DNA of 64,000 bases, taken from Rotaria sordida (Eukaryota; Rotifera; Eurotatoria; Philodinida; Philodinidae). Location of the stretch: positions 1 through 64,000 of the forward strand of contig CAJNOL010001451.1 in assembly GCA_905250125.1 (NCBI GenBank). The letters run 5' to 3'. The notes below the pieces were generated by a model that ran no database searches, was not told the origin of the DNA, and saw only the letters and a list, made by a program, of their open reading frames with translations. Shown here one piece after another: positions 11,067 to 24,224 of the stretch. Position 1 is the stretch's first letter. Every line of letters starts with the position of its first letter. A program made the position numbers and the translations under genes.

Positions 11067-14000
11067 TTATACAATACTCTCCGAACGAGTATAAATCTGT
11101 TCTTCTGTTGCAATCTGTGTTGATGATGGTAATACGTGTTGTCTTAAAGTTCCTGTTGAACATTGTGATGAATAATGATGACAACATACAGGCATTACAA
11201 CAGTCGCATTAGATGGAATTGATGACATTGTATCATAAGATTGTTGTAAAGAACATGGATGATGATGAAGAATATTTGTTCGTGGAAGAAATGGTCTTAT
11301 AGTATGTGTATTCGATTGAACGACTGGTTTAAAAGCACTATGACTAGTACAAAAAGTATAAATAGGATTTTCAGATGGTATTGTTTCATAAACATGATAA
11401 TCAACTACATCACTACCAACATGTGGATTTCGATAACATAATGTTGTTGAAATATTATTTGATTGAGATGAATTTGAAGGATACATAGATGAACATAATT
11501 GAAAAGGATTTATTGATATTGTTGTTGATGTATCATTTGATTTTGATTGTGAATGTTTAGAAGAACATGATGATGTTGATGTTGAAGAAATTGTATTTGT
11601 TTGTTCATGATATAAATGTTGCATTAAACTATGTTGTAATTCTTCATGAATAAATGAAGTATTTGAATCATTTTGTGTTTTACATTTTGATTGATCTTGT
11701 ACACGTCTGAGAGAAAAAAAAAATGAATTAATCAATCAATTCAAATTTTCAAATAAATCTATTAAATTTTTACTTTTTACACACACAACAAACAACAATA
11801 TTAACGGAAAATATAACAATAGCTATTCCAGTTAATATCGCTGCAAGAATATCTAGAAAAAAAGAAAAAGATTTTATTTTTATGAAATAAAAGAATTTCA
11901 ATATTCATACTTGAATCGATAAAATTTGTTGGAATTTTTTGTACTTTATTATTAATTGTAGATGATGATTGTTGTAGAACAAAATTTTCTTCAATATTTT
12001 TCAATGAAATATTTTCTTGATGAATAAATGAAATAGTTGTACGTTGTGTACTAGGTATCATTGTCGTTGTCGTTGTCGTTGTTGTTATTACAGTTGTAGT
12101 TGTTCTTTTCGTAGATAAAATCGTTGTTGATTGAGCATTTCCACAATGAACCGTCAAAGGTGTTGACTGTCGATTCATATCTCGTTCGCATATAAATGCT
12201 TGTTCTTCATTACATGGTCGTTTTATCCAACCATCTTGAGTACGTAATACACATTTGCCTGTAGTAGATGATGATCGCCATGGCCACCATGAATGTACTA
12301 GAAAAAAAATGTTAATTGTATTTATATATTATAATTAATTGTTAGTAAAACGTAATTTGATTATCTTAGCGTAAAAATGGATCTTCGGTTTTTTTTTTTT
12401 GTATAAAAATAATTCAACATTTTGAGAGAACGAGTAGTTATAGTAGGATAATTGAAAATTTCTGTTTGGAGAAATCCTTACAATGTTGTTCTCCCAACTT
12501 TTATATTTGTCAAATTCTGTTGAAATCAAAAAAGTGAAAGAGCTATATAGATATTTCAGAAAAAATTTCAATCATATTCAGAAATACTCCAACATTCGGA
12601 TGCTTCGCTGATAGTCAAATAAACTTCTACAAATGTTTGAATAATTATCTAAACACTCGACAGTGTCCAAAACAGATGCATAATTTTCAAAGTCAAATAG
12701 TTTTATACTTAACATTGAATATGAGTTTCATTTTAATGGATGCCTTTTACTAATCCAATTATAATTCTTCATACTCAATAGGCAGTAGGTAGATTTTCCA
12801 TACTGCATGTGTACGACGCTTTTATTCAATTAAAGTCGCTATAAGTAAATGTTTATATGATTTAACATATAACCGCAACGTACTGCATTTAGAACTTGGT
12901 ACTGCCAGTCATGAAATGACTGGAAGCAAGCCATAAAAGTCTAATTGTCTTGGATCACCTACCCGATAGTAATTAGCTTGTATATATGAAGAACTCAAGC
13001 GATTGAGCGAGAAAACTCTGAGTCAGGCTGGCCTTTCATCTAAAGCTATAGCTACTAATAGTTGTATAGAAGATAATGAGCTAGTTTTAATTGACTCTAA
13101 GCAGAACTCCATATGGCAAAATAGGTGAAAACCAAGAGTATTTCTTTTAATGTAATTATCAAACACAAGATAATATTGTTAAAACTTTCCAGAAATGAAA
13201 TCAATATTAATGACTACTCGAATATATTTTCTATTTTACCTCAGTCTAACACTAATCTAAAAATCTTAATGTACAACAATGTCTATATTTAATTAGTTTC
13301 TTTCTATGATAAATCATATTAATAAACTTATTTTTCTTCTTACTATCATAATTATCTTTTTCATTTGATATCCAAAATGATGTTAATTGTTGTTGTTCAT
13401 TATTTGTTAAAATAAAATATGCTAATTTTTTTTCTTGAATAATATCATGTAAACGAATTAAATTTGAATCAATCGATAAACATTTTTCTTTAGCTAATTT
13501 CCATGTTTGTTTTTTTGAAAAAATTTTTATACATTTTGAACCAAGAATATATTCATCATTGTAACATTGTTCATAACCTAAATAAATATGTTAATAAAAC
13601 AAAAATTAAAACATTTATCTTAATCAATACCATATAAACGAATCCAAAATCCCGATTGACTTAATGTTTCATCTGTTTGAAATTTTAAATTAAATTGATT
13701 TTTTACTGTTAATAATGATGCACCAAATGGAATTGTTCCTGAGAAAGATAATAAATTATCATTATCTTGTAAATTAAATGAAAGACTCTTAAATAAATAT
13801 ATATAAAAATATTTTATTTTTAATAATTTTAAAAACAAAAACAAAAAAAAAATTGAAATTTTACTTCAACATCAATAATAACATTTGATTTTTTCTTTGA
13901 TTCAATTGAACAAGTACAATTAATATTATTTGGATATTCATTTGGAAACATTGGACTAATTAAATTCACACCATTTAATGATGTTATACTACGTTCTGAA

Positions 14001-14435
14001 CATATATCAATAATTGTTGAATCTAATAAAAACAAAAAAATTTTACGTTTATTTTAATATATATTTTTATTACATACTTTGAATACATTGATAAGAAATA
14101 AATAAATATGTTGCTTCATCTGAACATTTATGAATAAATTGTTGAGTTAATATAACTTCACATTTCGATACACCATTACAAAGTTCAGCTATTTTATGTG
14201 TATAATCCATAATACAATCTTTTTCTGATGGTTCACAAATTGATGATGATGAATTAATTCTATCAACTAATTTTTTTGTACCATAATGTGACCAACCAAT
14301 AAGAATAAATTCATTTGAATTACAATTTATATCCATATGATTAGCAAATTCTTTTTGTGTACATTGAGATTTTGAATACCATTTATCCGATAATGATATA
14401 TGGAAAATAGAAAATAAAAATAATATTGTCAACAT
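11067..14435 (-). CDS. Lectin receptor: SUEL + CUB + C-type lectin + TM
   Basis: Seven minus-strand exons (14435-14078, 14022-13865, 13787-13631, 13577-13344, 12297-11911, 11852-11774, 11706-11067) join in frame into 670 residues. Order: signal peptide MLTILFLFSIFHISLS; SUEL/galactose-binding lectin domain (about 22-118, with LIGWSHYGTK and CNGVSKCEV); CUB domain (about 125-224, ending SGFWIRLYG); C-type lectin domain (about 226-345, TWKLAKEKC to QAFICE); Ser/Thr stalk with a poly-Thr run; one membrane helix (about 432-453, ILTGIAIVIFSVNIVVCCVC); 215-residue tail. The C-type lectin domain has the disulphide cysteines but no EPN/QPD or WND calcium motif, so sugar binding through calcium is doubtful. 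The tail has DYHVYETIPSENPIY (about 561-574) and ends ESIV, a class I PDZ-ligand pattern. A type I cell-surface receptor; ligand unknown. Intron 4 is 1046 bp, the others 45-145 bp. Confidence 0.88.
12905..12923. repeat. Perfect 8-bp hairpin in receptor intron 4
   Basis: CCAGTCAT, loop GAA, ATGACTGG. It sits in the long fourth intron (12298-13343) of the receptor gene, in a patch of higher GC (about 12880-13130) that is otherwise unexplained. Confidence 0.6.
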
Positions 14436-15965
14436 TTTCTTTTAATATATCTAAAAAATACAAAAAGGATTTAGCTTTTTTTTTTTTTAATTAGCATTCC
14501 ACTTTTTCGATGGCCGATCGCCCACAGGTAAGCTTTATTTAAAAAGAAGAATAGACTAAAGAATGTGATCTTTGTATTGACATGCCCTAAAGGCTAGGTT
14601 ATGTATATACATTGTGTCCATTGGTCCGTATGACCAATTAGACGCATGTGTGAGTGGCACCATCAACATATGTTCATCATTCTTAAGTATTCATACACCT
14701 TCGTTCATGTTGACCCTGTCTAGAATGCAATGATTGTCAAAGCAAGAAGAAAAAGCCGCCATTTACGGTTTAGTGATCTCATCAAAGATTTCTTTATTTC
14801 TTCTCATGCAACCATCATCTTTAATATGAGTATTAGAAGACATGTTACAATATTCACATGCAGTGACATAAAAAAAAAAACTAAATGTCAACATCAAGTG
14901 TACTTTTTCATCTGTTTTCTAATAAATATATCAATTCAGTTTGAAAAAAAAACTATTATTTCTTACCCTCATAAGTCAATATAATTTTGAGTTCTCATAG
15001 TTCACTATATGTCTACATTCTTGACAAAAAATTACTATTAGTCAGTCGAAATGGACAAGTACTTATCATGCAATGACAAGTATAATGTTCAAGTTTAGAA
15101 AGACAGACAGACAGATTGAACAGCTAATTGTAAATGCATACTTCAACAAACTAACTGATAGAAAAAAAGCCTGAAGAATGTTCAATGCAATGTAATCTAT
15201 AGAAATGATGACACACTACACGAGTGAATACTAAATCACAATTACGTCAAGTCACACGATAGATTTTCTTCCGTCTCAACTAATACTAATGTAAAAAGAA
15301 AAAAGAAAAGGATCAATTTCATTTCAATACTATGACGAGGTGAGAAATACGAGCCATTTGAATAATTATAATAAGTGTGTAGAATAAAAAAAGGCAAAAA
15401 AATATATATTCAATGGAAATTTCAAGATGCCTATGGACTATTCTTTTTAATATATCGTGCTTTAGTTGAATAAACTTTTTTCTAAAATGATATTACATCA
15501 TATATTCTTGCTATTCCTATGTCATTATATGAAACTGATGTTTTGTTTTTTAAATCATATCCTTCTATTCATTGCTTTCAAAAGGATTGTTTCTATGTCT
15601 TATGTACTTTTTGGTGAATAGTCAAAGGCAACTAATTGTCAATTTTTTTTAAAAAAAAACTAATGATTTCACATTTGTCTTGTGCTATGCGTTCTCTCTG
15701 ATCTCTATACAAGGGGTATAAATCAATGATACTTTACAGACTCTGCCATATATATATATATATGTACACATCATGAAAGATCAAACAATATCGATCACTT
15801 GATCTTTTCTTTTTTTTTAAGATAAGACTGGACTTTCGAAATGAATACCGCCCTGTCATTCCGTTTGAACTTCTTATTTTTTATTATATAGTTTAGATGA
15901 GCATCCATTTGTCAAACTTTCGTTGAGTGAGTGAGTGAATGAATGACATAAGGGAGCGAGAGAAC

Positions 15966-15983
15966 GAGAGAGAGAGAGAGAGA
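15966..15983. repeat. (GA)n microsatellite
   Basis: Run of GA dinucleotides, about nine units, embedded in a purine-rich tract (15949-16022). Confidence 0.85.
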
Positions 15984-17535
15984 AAAGTCGTAATCTTCTC
16001 AATAATAGTGAAAAGAGGAGGAGACAAAATTGTACGATAGGATCAAATGGCATGCGACGAAACTATCTTACGTCAAACTAAACCAACTTATTATACTTCA
16101 TTAATTATGAAAATATGTTTATCATATTCTAAACAAGAATGATTAGTTCTATCTAACTAAATGACATTTTTATGAGTCTATAAATCTCATTTTATTTGTC
16201 TGCATGGATACACTTATATTATATATATATATATATTGGTTGTTGTCAGTCTCATAAAATAAATGATCGAATGTTTGTACAAAAATAAGACAAGTCTATA
16301 TTCTAGAACATAGTAATGGTAAAAATTATCAATAATTATGTTTAAAAAAAAAATTCATTAATATAATAACTATGATCTTCTAATAATAGTCTATTTTCTG
16401 TTTAAAATATACTAAAAGATTTCTTATGAAGTATAATATACGTCTATTTCGATTTGCAAAAAAAAAGAAGCATAAAGTAAACTATATGATTATTTGACCT
16501 TTTTTTTTCTCCTCTCTTCCTGTTAACCATCTAATTTTTATTCGCAATAGGGAATCTGCTAAAAAAATAATATCCTTTAGTCAAAAATATCTCTTTTATG
16601 ATTATAAACTTTCACCTGCTCTTGTTTTTGTTTATATATATATACAATTCATTCATTTTCAAATGAAGTCGGATATACATAAAAATGATTCTTTTGATGA
16701 AAACAAAATACTAGAGATAGATAAATCGATTGAAGATGTAATCAAGCATAAAAAAAAAAAAAAGGAAGTGAATTTTAAACTAGAGAAAAGTTTCACACAT
16801 ATGCTCGAAGTCCAACTGTTACAACTCACCCAGACATATACATATACATATAAAATATGTGCGTGTCATCAATAAACGCTTAGTTTATATGAACGATGCT
16901 GATCAACATCATCATCATCGTCCACATGCGAAGAAGAAAAATGCTAGTTGAGTACCATCGTTGACCTCCAGCTGTTGAGTGTATAGAAAAAAAACACATG
17001 AATAGACGATACTCAAACAGATCATTGATCATTCATTACTATTCAGTCGTGAGAATCGACTCAGACATATTTCTTTTCAAGGTATATATTGTCAATAATC
17101 ATTGAAACATATACGAAAGTCACTAAGAACGATAAGGAAAGGCGTGGTTAAATACATATATAAAATGAATACCATCTTTCTTAGTCATAGATGAAATTCT
17201 AATGATTTAGTAAGTGAACTTACATACAAAATAATTCTGATTAGCACCAGCTGCTTAAGAGACATATCGTAGTATTCAACCGAAAGTGATTTACGAGTTC
17301 AATCTATATATATATATATATCATGATAAAAAAAAATTCTCTGTCTGACTGTCTGTCTATCATCATTATACATAAAAATAGTCTTGTCTTCTTCCGGAAT
17401 AGAAACAAAGATCTAACAATGTTTTGCTTATAGACATCATTAAGCATCAGTGAGAAGAATGTGTGTGTATATTCGTCTTACCTTCTTCTATCAATGTTGC
17501 CGCTGAGAATGACCATTACATATGCATAGGAAAAG

Positions 17536-17559
17536 CGAGAGAGAGAGAGAGAGAGAGAA
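17536..17559. repeat. (GA)n microsatellite
   Basis: About eleven GA units followed by a further 50 bp of almost pure purine, AGAAAAGGAGAAG-like. Confidence 0.85.
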
Positions 17560-18130
17560 AAGAAAAGGAGAAGAAAAAAGAGGAAGAAAGAGAAAAGAAA
17601 AAAAAAATTCTCAAGATCAGGTAGCATTTACATCGAATATGATGTAAGTCAGTCAACGGGTGGAGATTGAAGAAAAAAAAAATTTAATCTATTTTTTCCA
17701 CATGAATATATTCACAATGTATTTCTAATTCTTTAATAACAATAGAACATTCAGTGTTTGATTTTAATTATCGCTTCCGGGATGGCCTAGTAGTTAATCA
17801 AAAAACAAAATAAAATAAAACTTTTTGTTTGTTCTATAAAATTATACAAATCTAATCCAAAAAAAAAAAATTTAAATTAACAAATTTCTTTCTTTTTCGC
17901 TTTACGTTCAATGATCTGTATCCTTAATAGTTGTACCTATCATCATTACTCTATCAATTGTAAATATGTATGTCTATATTCAGTTCAATAATGAGAATAC
18001 TATAGTCGCCTTAGGGCTTTTTCACATACATTCAATTTAAGCATTTAGACAATCAACAAAATAATCACACGTCATAACTCAATATATTATATGATTTAAT
18101 TTATGAACGATATTTCTACTATAACAAAAA

Positions 18131-18146
18131 CCACACACACACACAC
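18131..18146. repeat. (CA)n microsatellite
   Basis: Eight CA units in intergenic DNA. Confidence 0.8.
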
Positions 18147-19796
18147 TTTGAATGTTCAAGTTTATATTGTAATCTGATTTGATATACAAAAGTGGACGCT
18201 TACACATACATAAAAACTGATTTCTTGACATCAACATACATTATTATGTAATAGAAAAGTGTAAACTAATCATATCACAACGTATAAAAATGATTTCAAT
18301 GTATGAATGTACATGTATATTTAAGAAAATTCGAATATACATTTCATTTATTTGCTTACTTAATTATACAAATAAATGAGACGTTTACTTGTACATATTA
18401 TGAGCTAGGTAATCATTTCCAATATTGTATTATTATTATTATTTGCTCAACTCATGTAAATATTGAATATAGAAAAATAGAAAAAACTACATATTTTTTT
18501 TTCTATTTTGTCTCTGAACTTTGAGTACTATACTTCTATTGTTAAGTATATGCAATTGACATGAAAAGTCGGTATAGACAATATGGAATAATAGTTGTAC
18601 TTATCTAGGTTGATTATTATGATTACAAAGAATTGTCGTCAAACATCGTTCAAAACGACACTAACAGACAAGTATATAAATTTTTTCTTACACAAGATAG
18701 GTGATAGTAATCGTTCTCAAAATGTGGAATATAAATAAAAATAACCAGAACGAGAAAAACTTATTTTATGTGTACTCAATCGAAAATTAGACAAGGTCAT
18801 TCGTCTATTTAATCGTAATGAAATTTTACTTCATTAAATTCATTTCAAATGTTTTGTTTTTTTTCCTCAAATGTTCATTTGACATGCAAACTAAATACTT
18901 GTATTAAATATTCATTAATCGTCTCGATAAATAAAATATATAGAGCGTGGCAACAGGTTGAAACTATGCAACATATAAAAAAATGATAAATATCAAAATC
19001 AAAACAATAACAACGATGAAGAAAAACTGATTAGATCAATATCATTTAAAATAGAAAAAAAAAAAAAAGAAAAAGATAAACAGATATCTGTTATTATTTA
19101 AGATCAGAAAAGAATATTTTACAGACTATCAATCATCTTTAACGCATCACGTACATATTTATGAACCCTCATTTGATATATGTATATATCTATATATATA
19201 TATATATATGTACGTATCTATCTATAATGTAGTACACGTGCTTACTATTCGATGAGAAAGAAAAAGTTTCACCTCATTTGAATCTTTACTCATCATTTTA
19301 AATTACCAATTGTACGATATCGATCTTGATCATTTTCTCTCATGAACATGTCTCTAATTAGAAAGATTTATTTTTTTTTCAAAGAAGCTCACACGTTTTA
19401 AGATATGGATCATTTATTTGACGAACAAACGATCAAATAAAATAAAATCGTTTAATAACAATTAATTACCTTGAAATGAGGATTTTCTTTTATAATTGAA
19501 ATTGTTACTCTTAATATGCTTAAAAAAAAAGGGATGACACGTGAGTTAAACACAGAAAAGAGAACGAATCATTAATTACATTTTTCTATTTACTGTTCAT
19601 AGAGAGTGATGAGAAAGACCAAAGATGACCTACTCAAAGAAGACAACTTCCATTCGGATGTATGCATAAGTGTATGTATCTCGTTGATGCAAACTCATAC
19701 ACAGTAAGAACAATCAAGAAGCACTTGCTTATAATTACAGTGATGAATCATCAATACGATGCCGCTTTAGTTGTCCAAAGGCTTTATACTTGCTTA

Positions 19797-19990
19797 TTTT
19801 GAGCATCTGTGAGCAGATTGATTCTTTCTTCACGTCGTCATATGTCGTACATTGTGTCGGCTAATTCTGGTACACGTAATCTACATAGAGAAAATGATAG
19901 AAAACAGGAAATAAGATTGCGTGAACAAAGCCATGGTGCTATTGGCGGTACACCGTACAATCATGTTAGATCTCTACTGGAGGAAATAAA
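19797..19990 (+). other. Possible orphan exon with coding-like composition
   Basis: An open frame (SSRRHMSYIVSANSGTRN, then QEIRLREQSHGAIGGTPYN and HVRSLLEEIN) stands out from its flanks by higher GC and balanced amino-acid use. An AG at about 19818 (CTGTGAGCAG) could be its acceptor. I could not find partner exons, and the frame runs into a (CA)n-like tract. No family recognised; may be a gene fragment. Confidence 0.25.
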
Positions 19991-20944
19991 CACACACATA
20001 CACACACTCAATCAATGAACAAACGAACATCATCATGGTCATCATTGCAGATCGAAAAAAAAAAGGTTATTAGTGTAAGTTAGATATTCATGTATGTTAC
20101 ATTGAAGAGTGTCATATAGCCTTGATCAAATCAGCATGATATCTTACCATAAGTACCTTCTCATTACAAGAAGAGCAACAACAAACAGCTGCAGCTAATC
20201 TCCTACAAACACCTGTCAATCAACGTTTGTACTATTCTATATAAATCAGTATCTGCTTATAGAACATATAATGTCGAACAATTCTATATTACGACGTGTT
20301 GAACAAAAGAAAGCAGAAATGAATCATTCGAACTATACAATGCATTATTCTACGACAGCTGATTAAATTGTATGTCACATTCATAGACGATGATGACGTA
20401 AGGTTCATTACCTTTTTTTCTTCTTCTTTAAAATCATATAGTGGTATACATAACCAAGAAATTGGATCTTCTAGCGTCTACTTAATAGAAAATGTGGACA
20501 AGAAAAAAAAAAAAAAAGAACATTCTATCTGTGAATAAGTTATTAATGTTGTGTATGTGCAGTTATTGTCCTTTTTCACAAATGTATTGCAAAATATGGA
20601 AAAGTGTAATTAACTCATCGTTGATATATGTAAAAGACAAATAGACATACGCGATTGTAATAAGGCGACCAAGGTTAAAACGATTTCTACAACTTCTGTT
20701 CTTGCTTTCTTTTCAACATAGACATGTTTCTTTGTTACTCAATGTTGACACTCTTTGATATAGAATGGATAAAGATAACCACTACGAACTGCTATCAATA
20801 ATAATTACCATAGGCTCCATGTTACATCAACATAATAAGTATGTAGGACATGTAATCATTTTTTCTAGTCAGTAGGTATGAAGGTTAATGTTTTCTTTCT
20901 AGAGGATTGTAAAATAATATTTTTCGAAGGATAATTTGGTCTTA

Positions 20945-21575
20945 TATACAAATGATATCAAAATTGAATTTTATACTAAATGAAAACTCATCGAAAAAAG
21001 GATTTAGAAGTATAATAAAGAATTCATAAGATGATCATGAGCTAGAGAATTATAAAAAATTTCAAAATTTCAGGCATACAATTGAGGACTGTGGCTCGTC
21101 AACCATGAAAAAGAAATAGATCTCTGGAAATATTTCGCCTATCAACTGTCGTAGAATTTTCTTTGTCAATCATTTTGATAAAAAGATTTTTTAAATTTGA
21201 CAAATAAATGATGATGTTGGTATTGAAATACTGAAAAATATCATACCTTTAACAGACAGAGCTGTTTTAAATTTTTCAGTATTTAGATCTTAAATAATCA
21301 TTTATGCATCAAATTAAAAAAAAAATCTTTTTATCAAAATGATCAACAAAGGTAATTCTACAATGGCTAATAAGTAAAATATTTCCTGAGACTTATTTCT
21401 TTTTCGTGGTTAACTACTCATAGTCTTCCATTGTATGCCTGAAATTTTGAAACATTCTGTAATTCTTTAGCTTCTGATCATCATATGAGTTCGTTGTTAT
21501 ACTTCTAAATCATTTTTCTCGAAGAGCTTTTATTGAGTATAAAATTCAATACTGATATTATTCATATTTGGAGCT
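20945..21575. mobile_element. Long inverted-repeat (foldback) element
   Basis: Two arms of roughly 280-300 bp, inverted and about 80% alike by eye, meet around 21235-21290. Matching landmarks are GAATTTTATACT at 20967 and its inverse AGTATAAAATTC at 21535; TTTCAAAATTTCAGGCATACA at 21060 with its inverse near 21436-21457; and ATCATTTTGATAAAAAGATTTTTT at 21170 with its inverse near 21318-21343. No target duplication or coding capacity could be defined, so the outer edges are approximate. Confidence 0.75.
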
Positions 21576-23582
21576 ACGTCGTTTGGAAAAATATTGTTTC
21601 CAACCTTGTACAAATAGAATCAACAGAACTTCAGAAAATGATTGTTTTTATAGCTAATACTAAGAAAATTGAATATGATGAAATCATTGTTCCACTTGAT
21701 TAAATGAACTATTCAATGGTAATTATCGATTGCAAAACCTTGACTGATCTATAATATTATCACAGTCAGTGCAATGAACCGAGCAAAAACAAAAGAAATT
21801 CTTCCATTCATTTGATCACGGCGAAGGTAACAACATCAATTCAATATTAAAGATTTGTTGCATGAACAAATTTATTTTATTCATATAAAGTTAAAAAAAA
21901 ACAACGAGTTAATCTAAAGTCATTGTTTCAATCTCTATCCATTATAATTTTTTTTATTTAATAATAAATAATACTAGTCAAATATAATGCAATAAAATAT
22001 TCTTTTTTTTTCAAATAACTATTTGTCTCAATTTTTTTTCTTCGGAATAGCAAAGCAACTATGCATTGAATTTTCAAACGTGATGTATTTGTAAATTCAT
22101 TTCGTTGATTGTTTTTATGAAGCTTGTTAAAAAATATTTTTGAAGGGTGGATGTGGGTATACTCTCTTGAATATTTTGAAGAATATAGTAGTTATACGAC
22201 TACTATTCAATCTTTTATACATCATACTGACAAAGATTATGAAAGCGATGACCAATAGCAATCAAACAGGAAAAAACGCAACCTGTGGCACAAGTTCTAG
22301 TCAGACAACGAGTAAAATAGAGTATAAGATATTGTTCATTTGCTTTCAAATGACTCTTTCTTTTTCTTCTATCACATGACACAAAAACACGGCGAGTAGC
22401 AACCATTGAGCAATTAATAGGAAAAAGAAAACTTCACAACAGGCTAAAACTGCATAATGAAAAGATTCAGTGATCATGCGATGTATATATTATACGGTTT
22501 CGACTCTGTTATAGTTTCCAACTAGAATACTATGAAACTTGAAAAGTTGGTTCAATGGAACAAGACGTTTTCCAATTAAGATTGTTGAGAGTGTACAATG
22601 TTGTACTCTCCAAGTACATACTGCTATCTGAACATTTAGTACTTATCTACACTACAAGTCTTTAAATGTTCAAATGTTCAAGTTTTTAAGTGTAAATTTT
22701 GAGAAACTCAAATAGACGCTCACAGTTAATCATCTCCGATTTGACTGGTTTTTTAAAACATGTTATAGTTGAGATGACCAATATACCATTCTAAAAGGTA
22801 TAGCTCTCTAATTTGTATTGGTGAGTCGTCGGTATTATTGCAATGATTGTGATTTCATACATTTTTTTCAAAGAGGTATCTTCTAATGATTTTGCAATGA
22901 ATGGATGTTCATCAACGCTAACAACAAATTAAACCTTTTATAGAAGTTGCTATCGCCGACGATGAAGTGAATGTATAGCAAACATTATCATCTAATATTT
23001 ATATACAGCTGAACAATAACTTTCTTTCGATCGCAGGTCAAATAATATTTTCTAGAAAATCAAGTTGATTGTCTAAATAATTGAAATATGATCAACAATG
23101 TATAAAATTTAAAAATTCTTAAGCATTTTATACCTCGATTTTCTAACAATTAGAATTTATTTCTAGTTTACAGTGTAAAGAATTGCAGATATATATAGCT
23201 TTATGTGTTTTAATGTCTTACATTTAATCAAGCACTGGTGCGGAGGAACCGACATACAAATGATTTTTTATTCTACGAAAAGTTTGGAAATCACTTTCTT
23301 AAGCAATAATTGACTTCATAAACAAGTTACACAAGAGATCTCCAAGAGATTCTACGGTTTTACTGAAGGTTCTCGAAAATTTTTGAAATGTTTGCTTTTA
23401 ATAGGACATAAATATTACTGATTGCTCAGGAAATACTGATAGACAAGCAGCTGGTCTTTGGTGTAACCGGATAGGTATTTGAATTCGATCAGTGCTGTCA
23501 TCTTTTGAAATTTGAAAAGCAGAAAATAACAGAAGTTTTATCATCGAATAACAGAAAAACAGCAGAAAATATCTTTATGATA

Positions 23583-24224
23583 TGAAAATAACAGGTAGCT
23601 CGTAATAAAAGAGGGTCCCAGTCCCAGTATTTTGTTAACATCTTAAGCGTTATCTTATCGCTCATGCTTAATTTTTTTATCAAAAGATTCGCCGTCTTCT
23701 TCTGCACAAATTGCATATTTCGTTGTAAAAATACATATCTCCTTCTCTTTCGACATCACCACGATTTAAAAACAGCACTACACACAACTTTCAGAATCTC
23801 TATTTTCTTCAATGTTTTTCCAAAAACATCCAGTCCTTAGATTAATCTTATTATGACTGGTCGTGCCATATTCTTTTTCCAGAAATAAAATAAATTGTCT
23901 TTGGTACGTTGATTGAAATGAACCAATTTATCTCTTGAGTGGTGAACAAATTATACCTAAACTAACGGGATTAATTGAGAAACTGGGCATTTTGAGAAAA
24001 AATTGAAAAAATGAAGACTTTGAAAGTTGTGTGTAATGCTTGTTTTAAATCATGATGATGTTGAAAGAGAGATAAGTGTTTTTTTACAGCGAAATATACC
24101 AATGTCTGCAGAATCAGACGATGAATCTTTTGATAAAAAAATAAAGCGTGAGCGATGAGATAACGCTTAAGATGTTAACAAAATACTGAGACTCTCTTTT
24201 ATTACGAGCTACCCGTTAGTTTTA
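23583..24224. mobile_element. Long inverted-repeat element with mirrored coding ends
   Basis: Arms 23583 to about 23870 and about 23940 to 24224 are inverted copies; the most obvious pair is GTAGCTCGTAATAAAAGAG at 23593 and its inverse at 24195-24213, with TTTTGTTAACATCTTAAGCG shared next to it. Each arm, read outward, ends an open frame with ESFDKKIK then H or R, ER and a stop (stops at 23655-23657 on minus and 24156-24158 on plus). This is the same design as the piggyBac foldback at 3.75 kb: duplicated 3' transposon end in inverted orientation. Superfamily not identified, no target duplication recognised. Confidence 0.72.

Noticed and set aside
12335..12571. Minus-strand frame inside receptor intron 4
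   Set aside because: Lies between two well-joined exons; no lectin similarity; reads through poly-Lys.
14730..14984. Plus-strand 84-codon frame after the receptor promoter
   Set aside because: Residue mix is typical of random AT-rich translation; no domain or splice support.
16663..16875. Frame starting MKSDIHKNDSFDENKILE
   Set aside because: First 30 codons look plausible but it passes into poly-Lys and (TATACA) repeats; no second exon found.
17770..17800. tRNA-like start (GGGATGGCCTAGTAGTTAATC) resembling an A box
   Set aside because: No B-box sequence or anticodon/T arm within the next 80 bp; sequence runs into poly-A-rich DNA, so not a tRNA gene.
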